Source of the DNA: Candidatus Tisiphia endosymbiont of Sialis lutaria
GTDB lineage: Bacteria; Pseudomonadota; Alphaproteobacteria; Rickettsiales; Rickettsiaceae
DNA: 64,000 nt
Direction: 5' to 3'
Assembly (NCBI RefSeq): GCF_964026535.1
Contig: NZ_OZ032153.1
Span: 124,001 to 188,000, forward strand
Part shown: positions 9,171 through 15,603 of the stretch, piece after piece
Numbering within the stretch: the first letter of the stretch is position 1
Layout of the letters: each line of letters opens with the position of its first letter
Notes under the pieces: model-generated
The model's database searches: none
Told to the model about the DNA's origin: nothing
Seen by the model: the letters and a program-made list of their open reading frames with translations, nothing else
Position numbers and translations under genes: made by a program

Positions 9171-9263
9171 TCATTGCGAGAAAGACCGTAGGTCGACGAA
9201 GCAATCCATTTCTAATCACTTTCCTGGATTGCTTCGTCGGTCTGGCAACCTCCTCGCAATGAC
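9171..9263. repeat. B repeat after folD
   Basis: GTCATTGCGAGAAAGACCGT ... ACCTCCTCGCAATGAC, a long hairpin beginning 10 bp after the folD stop. The rest of the gap to 9413 holds a CTACAACTGTAG palindrome and a C-type fragment (CCAAAGCAGGGGTGACA); no gene is seen. Confidence 0.8.
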
Positions 9264-9413
9264 ATCTTATACTTTAACCTTTTTTCCGTGAACACTCACA
9301 TTCAATCTACAACTGTAGTACTAGACCCCGTACCAAAGCAGGGGTGACAGGCTCACATACATTCGCTCACAATGACGAGTTTAATTGACTATACAATCAG
9401 GTTAGTTATCAGA

Positions 9414-10103
9414 CTAACGTTCAACCGTATTTTTTGATAGTCCTGATTTAGTTCTATGCCGCTCTTCTTCTATTTTTTTTACAAAATTGCTAGTTGTGAG
9501 AGAGGCTTGTTTTTTAGTTTTTTGATTAACTTGTTTAGCATCCAATACAATAGGATTACTATCTACATGCTCTGATAAACCGTATTGTCCGACATTTTTA
9601 CCAGTTAATACGTAAGTTATATAATCTACCATGTGTTTTACAAAATTTTTAATCCCACCGATAGAATGAGCTTCTAACTGAAACCATGTCTTACCATCTT
9701 TTGTTTTGCCAACTAAAAATTCTCTAAATATTTCGCCAGCTTGAATTGACGCATCGGACTCAGCCTTATTGCCCCTATGGTGAGAAGAAAAACGTTCTTT
9801 AACCAGCCCTAGATCTTTTAATTTATCATACATACTCCCATTATCTTCAACTATTATATGGGCACCTTGTAGAAAATCACTCGAATGCGATAATACAACT
9901 TTTGCCATTATGTCTATTATTACAGCAGCTTTCTGCAAGCTATCTTTTGGGTTGACAGAGCTTTTAGGGGTGTTGAGTATATTTTGTATAAGAGCTTTTT
10001 TAGTATCAGGCGGGTCTATGGGCAGTGATTCAACACGCTCAACCAAATGATCCCTTATACTCTCTACCTTTAACTCTGAATAATCAGTAGTAATATCTTT
10101 CAT
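9414..10103 (-). CDS. Uncharacterised soluble protein, possible effector
   Basis: 229 residues, no signal peptide and no membrane segment; I do not recognise a family. The N-terminal third is helical and acidic. The middle has HHRGNKAESDASIQAGEIFR, then WFQLEAHSIGGIKNFVKHMV and DYITYVLTGKNVGQYGLSEH, an aromatic/His-containing block that looks like a conserved core. The tail is basic and low-complexity (KKQASLTTSNFVKKIEEERH). Such a tail and a lone position between repeats are common for secreted rickettsial proteins, but secretion is only a guess. The ATG has a purine-rich stretch before it; a D repeat lies upstream. Confidence 0.6.
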   Translation of the reverse strand: MKDITTDYSELKVESIRDHLVERVESLPIDPPDTKKALIQNILNTPKSSVNPKDSLQKAAVIIDIMAKVVLSHSSDFLQGAHIIVEDNGSMYDKLKDLGLVKERFSSHHRGNKAESDASIQAGEIFREFLVGKTKDGKTWFQLEAHSIGGIKNFVKHMVDYITYVLTGKNVGQYGLSEHVDSNPIVLDAKQVNQKTKKQASLTTSNFVKKIEEERHRTKSGLSKNTVER

Positions 10104-10151
10104 TTTTCCACTCCATTATATTTTAGAGCTAACATCATTGTGAGGATACTT

Positions 10152-10330
10152 GTATAGTGAATTAACGCCGAATAAGCACCCATCATGCTGTCATTGCGAG
10201 GAAACATAGCCCGAAACAATCCATTTTAATCGTTTTTTTAGATTGCTTCGTCGCCACTAAAGTGGCTCCTCGCAATGACGCTGATGCTAAATCGGATTTA
10301 TAACGTGCCAATTCAAGTTAATTCACTTTA
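10152..10330. repeat. D composite repeat containing a B hairpin
   Basis: TATAGTGAATTAACGCCGAA at the left and CAAGTTAATTCACTTTA at the right are inverted ends; between them sits a B repeat (GTCATTGCGAGGAAAC ... GGCTCCTCGCAATGACG). A second copy lies at 35630-35828. Confidence 0.75.
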
Positions 10331-10374
10331 GCAACAAAACAATCCAAGAAAATGATTATTTTGGATTGCCTTGC

Positions 10375-10893
10375 TTAAAATTTATAGTCATATCGTATGC
10401 CTAAATTAGTCAACCCTGCATTAGGCCCTACAATATCAGCATTAGAAATATGGTCAAGAATTAGTGAAATTGCATGTATTTCATTAAGCTTTACCCCTAA
10501 ACTAAGACTTTCTCTAAATAACAGCCTTGATCCTAATGGACGTTTTTTCAAGGCTCGTTGTTTTGGTGATTTTTTCAATTCCCCATTATGAAAAGCCCCT
10601 CCAAGGCTTAGCTCACAAAATATAAATTCTGTCATATCAAAATGCCAAGTAAGCCCACTATAAAAACTACTTGTATATCTACCAGTGCTAATATCCGCTC
10701 CTATATGAGGATAACCACCCCAAAATTTGTATTTTTCACTAAATAAATACTCGAGATTAATGGCAATGCCTTTTTCATAGCGAAAATTTACGTCCTGCTT
10801 TAGCACCCCTATTCTTATTTCAGCAGCCAGAACTCTTTGTCCAATTAAACAAAAAGAAATACTAAACAAAATTAATAATATTAAACGATTCAT
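10375..10893 (-). CDS. pagL: PagL-like lipid A 3-O-deacylase (acyloxyacyl hydrolase)
   Basis: 172 residues from the Met at 10893 (a GTG three codons earlier is possible; the Met at 10893 is better spaced from GTGGGG). A signal peptide (LILLILFSISFCLIGQRVLA) leads into a small barrel: FSEKYKFWGGYPHIGADIST, SSFYSGLTWHFDM, ELSLGGAFHNG, then SLGVKLNEIHAISLILDHIS and NADIVGPNAGLTNLGIRYDY ending in KF. DHISNA carries the catalytic His-Ser of PagL, and the GPNAGL..LGIRYDYKF ending is diagnostic. PagL removes the 3-O-linked acyl chain from lipid A in the outer membrane, usually lowering TLR4 recognition. Confidence 0.82.
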   Translation of the reverse strand: MNRLILLILFSISFCLIGQRVLAAEIRIGVLKQDVNFRYEKGIAINLEYLFSEKYKFWGGYPHIGADISTGRYTSSFYSGLTWHFDMTEFIFCELSLGGAFHNGELKKSPKQRALKKRPLGSRLLFRESLSLGVKLNEIHAISLILDHISNADIVGPNAGLTNLGIRYDYKF

Positions 10894-10938
10894 ATACCCC
10901 ACAAATTTGAAAAAAGATTACCTTGATAATAAGCATAT

Positions 10939-12111
10939 CTAGTGTTCAGGTACGTCACCCAACAACTTAGCCAATTCGTTTATCTCTAGTAGTAGACTAT
11001 CAGAATTATTAGAAAGATCAACAAATGAACGATGCGAAGGATTATCTAAAACACCATTAGCATCATTAAGATCGTATATCCCATAAAGAACATTGGAGAA
11101 ATTATTAACTAATTCTCTTATATTAGGATCAGTATCAAAACCAAGGACGTGTAACACTGCAGCAGCAAAATTATCTTCTGAAGCATTTGCTGAAGTATCT
11201 TCTTCATCAATACCATTTCTAGCAATAATATATTTATTACCGTTTTCTTCTCGCTTTTCGTTTAAGAATTGCTTGAATAAATTTGTATTAGTCCAATTAG
11301 CTTCAAATTTATCAAATTTTTTATCTGCAAAAAAGTCTACTACAAGTTTATTTTTTGCTAACTCCTTAAAAGAATATTTTTGCCCAACTTCTGGGTTGAG
11401 CACTTTTTTAAGATATTGGTTGTTAATAGTGAATAAAAGTAAATCTTCTATTCCCAAGCCTTCATATTCAAGCAAGCCCTTTGCAGTATGCCCATATTTA
11501 TCTTTAGCAGTAATATCTGCCCCATTATTTACTAACTCTTTAATTAACTTTTCATTTGAAGAATCAGTCGGGTTTACTGCATAATGTAAAACCGCTAAAT
11601 GTAGCGGTGAAAAATTAGCATAACCACAAGAAACGTTAACTTTAGCCTGCAATTTTACTAATTCACTAGCGACAGAGAGAAGCCCCACTTTAATGGCTAA
11701 AGTTAAGGGAGTGTTATCATAATCTATGCTGTAGTTATTATAAGCTTCCGGAGTACCATTACCATAACGAAAATTAATAAATTCAGCAAACTCTTTTTCT
11801 TTTTTTAATTTGTCTTGAGCGTCATTTAATATAATATCAGTCAACTGTATTGCAATCTCTTTATTACCTTCTTCTAAAGAGCTTGCCGCAGCTATTGTTA
11901 ATAAAAGTAGATTATTCCCCTTAGGATTATCCCAAGAAGTATCCTGATCCTCCGTACCAAAGAAACACTTATAAGAGGCTCCTGTAGTATCCTTTTGTAA
12001 CAGCAGCTTCAGTTCTTCAATTGACCCTTCTCTTTTACCAATTTTATAAATAGTTGTTCTTATGTCTTCAATTAATTGAAAATTTGGATCATTTTTTGCA
12101 AGTTCATTCAT
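10939..12111 (-). CDS. Ankyrin-repeat protein
   Basis: 390 residues, no signal peptide. Recognisable ankyrin units occupy about 135-230: NTPLTLAIKVGLLSVASELV with KLQAKVNV, FSPLHLAVLHYAV with KELVNNGADITAKDKYGHTA. The flanks are helical, with an ordinary globular-looking N-terminus and an acidic C-terminus (LLLEINELAKLLGDVPEH). Ankyrin proteins of Rickettsiaceae are often delivered to the host by type IV or type I secretion; no secretion signal can be shown here. It is followed after 45 bp by the PagL-like gene on the same strand, but the spacing does not prove an operon. Confidence 0.78.
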   Translation of the reverse strand: MNELAKNDPNFQLIEDIRTTIYKIGKREGSIEELKLLLQKDTTGASYKCFFGTEDQDTSWDNPKGNNLLLLTIAAASSLEEGNKEIAIQLTDIILNDAQDKLKKEKEFAEFINFRYGNGTPEAYNNYSIDYDNTPLTLAIKVGLLSVASELVKLQAKVNVSCGYANFSPLHLAVLHYAVNPTDSSNEKLIKELVNNGADITAKDKYGHTAKGLLEYEGLGIEDLLLFTINNQYLKKVLNPEVGQKYSFKELAKNKLVVDFFADKKFDKFEANWTNTNLFKQFLNEKREENGNKYIIARNGIDEEDTSANASEDNFAAAVLHVLGFDTDPNIRELVNNFSNVLYGIYDLNDANGVLDNPSHRSFVDLSNNSDSLLLEINELAKLLGDVPEH

Positions 12112-12346
12112 ATAGTTACCGAATTAATGTGATTTGTTATGCGTTATTGAGTAAACCAGACACCACAACCTATAGTTATTATTTAAAACCTAAGTTCCAT
12201 GAAAGTTATCGCATAATACATATTTACAGCAAATTGTCAAACAAAAAAAACAAACGAGCTGATTTCAGGGCAATTTAAAAATCATAAGGGAAATATCTTA
12301 AAAGTTTAAGATGTCATTGCGAGGAGTTAGTTCACAATCATAGTAC
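12112..12346. other. Gap between ankyrin gene and repeats
   Basis: AT-rich, no gene seen. A B-repeat start fragment (GTCATTGCGAGGAGTTAG) lies near 12313. Confidence 0.5.
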
Positions 12347-12398
12347 TGTCACCCCTGCGTAAGCAGGGGTCTAGATTCCCGCCTACGCGGGAATGACA
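12347..12398. repeat. C hairpin
   Basis: TGTCACCCCTGCGTAAGCAG through CCGCCTACGCGGGAATGACA, a short perfect-ended palindrome. Confidence 0.85.
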
Positions 12399-12408
12399 GG
12401 GTAAAGAC

Positions 12409-12531
12409 GTCATCGCGAGGAGCTACTTTAGTAGCACCGAAGCAATCCATATAGTCTTGATGCATCTATATTAATTCTCATGGATTGCTTCATCGCTACT
12501 AAAGTAGCTCCTCGCAATGACGGATATAGCC
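12409..12531. repeat. B repeat, long-armed copy
   Basis: GTCATCGCGAGGAGCTACTT ... AAGTAGCTCCTCGCAATGAC; the arms pair for more than 25 bases (GCTACTTTAGTAGC / GCTACTAAAGTAGC). Confidence 0.85.
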
Positions 12532-12534
12532 AAT

Positions 12535-12600
12535 TCAAGAGAATTGGGGGCTAGGAGTGATAGAGTGACGACGTCCCCAACTTCTCATCAATTGACTATA
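12535..12600 (+). repeat. Short A repeat (66 bp)
   Basis: TATAGCCAATTCAAG ... CATCAATTGACTATA. It lacks the central module around CCTATAAGTAATAGGCGAGC found in the 107-bp copies. Confidence 0.8.
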
Positions 12601-12685
12601 TAGTAATAATTACTAAATACACCCTTAAATCTATAAGTAAGAAATTAACTGATCTAAATACGAAAACAATTTAATATTAATTTTG

Positions 12686-12708
12686 CACAAGTTGTGTACT
12701 TTTATAAT
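12686..12708 (+). promoter_or_regulatory. Possible vapBC promoter with operator palindrome
   Basis: CACAAGTTGTG (12686-12696) is a perfect 11-bp palindrome just before TATAAT (12703-12708), about 90 bp ahead of vapB. VapBC pairs normally repress their own promoter at such a site; the assignment is inference. Confidence 0.4.
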
Positions 12709-12799
12709 CTATCTTACTTTATATGAAAATACTTGTATTTAGTAATTTATTTTACTATAATAAAATATTATATAAATTAACTATTTAGGTATTATCCAA

Positions 12800-13054
12800 A
12801 TGTATATTAATACGTTTACTATTAGTTCTAAGGGGCAGATTGTCTTACCAAAGAAAGTTAGAGATATTTTAAAATCTAACATTGTTACCTTAGAGGTTAA
12901 TGATAATAATCAATTAATATTATCCCCTGTCTGTGACCTTGGGGGAGCTCTTTCTATTTATCGGAAAGATTCAGAACCTTCATTTGATGAAATCAGACAA
13001 CAAGCATGGCTTGATAATACCTATTCTAAAGAAGCTAATAAGGTAGTGAAATGA
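12800..13054 (+). CDS. vapB: VapB-type antitoxin (AbrB/MazE fold)
   Basis: 84 residues. The N-terminus TFTISSKGQIVLPKKVRDIL is a textbook AbrB-type DNA-binding half, followed by VTLEVNDNNQLILSPV. The C-terminal part (FDEIRQQAWLDNTYSKEANK) would wrap round and inhibit the toxin. It overlaps the downstream PIN gene by four bases (ATGA), the usual antitoxin-first arrangement. By family knowledge it binds VapC in the cytoplasm and, with it, the operon promoter. Confidence 0.9.
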   Translation: MYINTFTISSKGQIVLPKKVRDILKSNIVTLEVNDNNQLILSPVCDLGGALSIYRKDSEPSFDEIRQQAWLDNTYSKEANKVVK

Positions 13055-13449
13055 AATATATTTGTGATAGCAACTTTATCCTTCGTTATCTTATTGCCGA
13101 TAATCCAGAAATGTTTAGTAAAACCAAAGAAATATTTGAACAAGCTAAAACTGGTCATATTACTCTTATAATTGAACAAACAGTATTTACGGAAGTAATA
13201 TTTGTCTTATCTTCTTTCTATAAAGTTCCCAGGGATAAAATAACTTTGACCTTATCTGAGATGCTAACTTATAAAGGAATTCAAAGTGATAAGAACTATT
13301 TTTTATTAGCTTTAGATTATTATTTAAAATATAATTTGCATATAGTTGATTGTATTCTTCTAGCTAAAGCAGTTACTACAGATTTACCCATTCTTTCTTT
13401 TGATCAAAAATTACTCAATTTAGCAAATAAACAATTAAAAAAAGAATAA
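13051..13449 (+). CDS. vapC: VapC-type PIN-domain ribonuclease toxin
   Basis: 132 residues, a complete PIN domain. The acidic metal site is visible: D6 in YICDSNFILRYL, the Glu in FTEVIFVL near residue 48, the Asp in HIVDCILL near 99 and the Asp in LSFDQKL near 117. VapC toxins cut tRNA or rRNA when freed from VapB. All catalytic positions are present and the frame is open to the end, so this copy looks functional, unlike the truncated toxin near 14.7 kb. Confidence 0.9.
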   Translation: MKYICDSNFILRYLIADNPEMFSKTKEIFEQAKTGHITLIIEQTVFTEVIFVLSSFYKVPRDKITLTLSEMLTYKGIQSDKNYFLLALDYYLKYNLHIVDCILLAKAVTTDLPILSFDQKLLNLANKQLKKE

Positions 13450-13497
13450 TATTATGGTGGTTATTTATTTTATTGGTTTCCTAGGTTCTAAAGAAAT

Positions 13498-13523
13498 CAC
13501 CAACTTCTTATCAATTGACTATA
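13498..13523 (+). repeat. A-repeat right-end fragment
   Basis: CACCAACTTCTTATCAATTG followed by ACTATA is the right end of an A repeat with no left half. Confidence 0.6.
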
Positions 13524-13554
13524 GCTGAGTTAGCTAAGGCACTTCTATGTTCGA

Positions 13555-14328
13555 TTACTTTTTCTTTGCAACTGTAAGAATGTTTATCGTTCTATCTTTT
13601 AAAAATTCTGATCCGTCAATTCCATATTGATCTATAGTCTCAAAGCCATTTATAGTAAGCATTTCCTGGAGTTCTTTTGCTGTATAAATTTGCAAAGAAA
13701 ATTTATTATAAAATCTTTTTGGTTTATCTGCATTCTTTTGAATCATATGAGTGTCGTAGGATGTGAGATACGAGTTTTCTCTATCAATTATAGAGCATTG
13801 AGTTGAATATATCTTTGTATTACTAACTTTTTTTTGAAATTGCATTGCCATATCAATTACAGTACTATCAGTCATAGCATCCAAATTAAATATGTCGAAT
13901 ATATAAATTCCGTTGTTATTTAAATTTTGGTATATATTTCTCATTGCTTTCTCAAACCCAACTTTTGTAAGATGACCTACTGCGTTAAAGATGGTAATAA
14001 CCGCATCAAAAGCACCAACCTTTAATGTACGCATGTCACCGTCAATAAATTTGACATCAACTTTTTCATTATAAGCTCTTTCTCTTGCAATTTTCAGAAG
14101 AGCGGGACTGAAGTCTGCACCAGTTATTTTATATCCACGCTTTGCAAGAAAAAATACTTGAGAGCCGGTGCCGCACGTAAGGTCTAAAACTGTTTGGACA
14201 TTACGTTCTCTCAATAAATTTTCAATAACACCGTTTATTTTATCTGTATCATCATTTATATTATGGGCATCAAAATATTCAGGTAATTTTTTGTATTCAA
14301 GTGGTAGCCCAAGTTGACTTTTTTTCAT
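13555..14328 (-). CDS. Class I SAM-dependent methyltransferase
   Basis: 257 residues. Motif I is VLDLTCGTGSQVFFLAKRGY (about 42-61), then GADFSPALLKIAR (motif II) and FIDGDMRTLKVGAFDAVITI with an Asp-rich motif III; FNAVGHLT follows. The C-terminal half has a beta-rich cap (TSYDTHMIQK). This layout is common in small-molecule methyltransferases; the substrate is unknown. It faces the antitoxin gene upstream (divergent) and sits between two toxin-antitoxin loci, a setting typical of acquired genes. Its ending TIDQYGIDGSEFLKDRTI is family-like. Confidence 0.8.
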   Translation of the reverse strand: MKKSQLGLPLEYKKLPEYFDAHNINDDTDKINGVIENLLRERNVQTVLDLTCGTGSQVFFLAKRGYKITGADFSPALLKIARERAYNEKVDVKFIDGDMRTLKVGAFDAVITIFNAVGHLTKVGFEKAMRNIYQNLNNNGIYIFDIFNLDAMTDSTVIDMAMQFQKKVSNTKIYSTQCSIIDRENSYLTSYDTHMIQKNADKPKRFYNKFSLQIYTAKELQEMLTINGFETIDQYGIDGSEFLKDRTINILTVAKKK

Positions 14329-14402
14329 CGTTTCTTCTGAATTAAATTTATAGCTAATGGGTTTAGCTGTACCTTGTATGAATTTACTATATTATGCAGT
14401 CA

Positions 14403-14440
14403 AGATACTATATAATTTATATTATAATTATATAGTATCT
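14403..14440 (+). promoter_or_regulatory. Perfect 15-bp inverted repeat before the Phd-type antitoxin
   Basis: AGATACTATATAATT (14403-14417) is repeated in reverse complement at 14426-14440 across an 8-bp spacer, ending three bases before the antitoxin ATG at 14444. It contains TATAAT-like sequence and is the expected place for an autorepressor operator. Confidence 0.7.
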
Positions 14441-14443
14441 ATT

Positions 14444-14674
14444 ATGTCTAATAAAATAGCAATTAGCCAATTTAAAGAACACTGTCTTGAAATTATTGAT
14501 AAACTTCAGGCTAACCAACAATCAATTATTATTACCAAAGGAGATAAGCCAATAGCAAAAATAGTTCCATTAGATAAAACAAAACTATCTTTACTTGGAA
14601 TGTTAAAGGGAAAGGCTGAAATTAAAGGTGATATACTTAACCCAATTGATGAAAGGTGGGATGCTAATCTATGA
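14444..14674 (+). CDS. Phd/YefM-type antitoxin
   Basis: 76 residues from the ATG at 14444; an upstream in-frame start at 14357 would run through the operator and is rejected. The sequence IAISQFKEHCLEIIDKLQAN followed by SIIITKGDKPIAKIVPL is typical of the Phd/YefM DNA-binding fold, and the tail (ILNPIDERWDANL) is the toxin-binding part. Its stop overlaps the ATG of a PIN-like remnant by four bases (ATGA), so it was once part of a toxin-antitoxin operon. With the toxin lost it is an orphan that may still bind its operator or neutralise related toxins. Confidence 0.85.
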   Translation: MSNKIAISQFKEHCLEIIDKLQANQQSIIITKGDKPIAKIVPLDKTKLSLLGMLKGKAEIKGDILNPIDERWDANL

Positions 14675-14721
14675 CTAATATAATCGTACTGGATACCCCT
14701 ACCACAATTGTTGAAAGTTAG
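14671..14721 (+). pseudogene. Truncated PIN/VapC-like toxin, cut by an M-repeat end
   Basis: The frame reads MTNIIVLDTPTTIVES and stops. MTNIIVLDT is the usual first strand of a PIN toxin (with the first catalytic Asp). After it the sequence becomes CACAATTGTTGAAAG, the left end of an M repeat (from 14703), so the rest of the toxin is gone. Confidence 0.7.
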
Positions 14722-14843
14722 AAGGTGGAGAGGGTTTTAGATAGCTTTTCCGTCATTGCGAGACCATTTAATGGTCGAAGCAATCCATTTTTGGTTACTT
14801 TTATGGATTGCTTCGTCGACCTACGGTCTTCCTCGCAATGACG
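14703..14843. repeat. M left half plus B repeat
   Basis: M left end at 14703 (CACAATTGTTGAAAGTTAGA) followed by a complete B (14751-14843, GTCATTGCGAGACC ... CTCGCAATGACGG). No right M end is present. Confidence 0.8.
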
Positions 14844-14845
14844 GA

Positions 14846-14921
14846 TATAGCCAATTCAAGAGAATTGGGTAGCAGGAGTGATGGAGTGACGACGTCACCA
14901 ACTTCTCATCAATTGACTATA
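14846..14921 (+). repeat. Short A repeat (76 bp)
   Basis: TATAGCCAATTCAAG ... CATCAATTGACTATA, directly abutting the B repeat; same central deletion as the copy at 12535. Confidence 0.8.
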
Positions 14922-14984
14922 GACGTTGACCACATACGACTTTTAATTACCCAGCCTAAATTTACTGAATAAATTTAAATTAGT

Positions 14985-15560
14985 CTATTTTGAATCTATC
15001 CAAGATATATTGCCATCTCGACGGTAATAAACTATATTAATACGATTAGTATTACTATTTTGAAACATTAAAGCAGGCAGGTTTTCAAGATCCATTTTCA
15101 TAACGGCTTCACTTACTGATAAAATTAATATTTCTACAGATTTTTCTGCGATAATTACAGGATTATCAGAGGCTGGTACATTATCTTCGTCTTCATGTTC
15201 ATGGGGCGTGATAATATACTTGACTGCTTTAGGTGCCGCTTCGGATATTTTAATTCTATCATGACGATCTTTGAGTTTAGATTTGTACTTTCTAAGCTGC
15301 TTTTCAAGTCGAGAAAGAGCAGCATCAAATGCTGAATATATGTCATCTGAAGCAGCATTACCTTTCAATATTATATGTCTGCCGGTACCATCATTCACTA
15401 CAATATCGCAAACCAGTTGAAATCCTTGTTTAGAGAAATGTACGTTTGCATTAATTATAGTAGAAAAGTACTTTGCTGCTACTTGCGTAGTACGGCTTTT
15501 TACATAATCTTGCAAAGAATTGCCAATAGAAATATGTTGACCTGATACTGATACTTGCAT
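14985..15560 (-). CDS. hpf: Ribosome hibernation-promoting factor, long form
   Basis: 191 residues. The N-terminal domain (1-100) is the beta-alpha-beta fold of HPF/RaiA: VSVSGQHISIGNSLQDYVKS, FQLVCDIVVNDGTGRHIILK, SAFDAALSRLEKQLRKYKSK. After a charged linker a C-terminal domain (VEILILSVSEAVMKMDLENL, NRINIVYYRRDGNISWI) is the dimerising part of the long form, which makes 100S ribosome dimers in stationary phase. The ATG is preceded by a strong GGGGG Shine-Dalgarno. It stands 40-odd bases from the acnA end on the same strand. Confidence 0.9.
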   Translation of the reverse strand: MQVSVSGQHISIGNSLQDYVKSRTTQVAAKYFSTIINANVHFSKQGFQLVCDIVVNDGTGRHIILKGNAASDDIYSAFDAALSRLEKQLRKYKSKLKDRHDRIKISEAAPKAVKYIITPHEHEDEDNVPASDNPVIIAEKSVEILILSVSEAVMKMDLENLPALMFQNSNTNRINIVYYRRDGNISWIDSK

Positions 15561-15603
15561 AAAACCCCCTTTAAATTTATAGCTAACTAGTAGTATTTAT
15601 TCA

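Noticed and set aside
9290-9340. CTACAACTGTAGTACTAGAC as a possible regulator site
   Set aside because: It recurs near 34079 and in part near 37985, always next to B or C repeats, so it is better explained as part of a repeated block.
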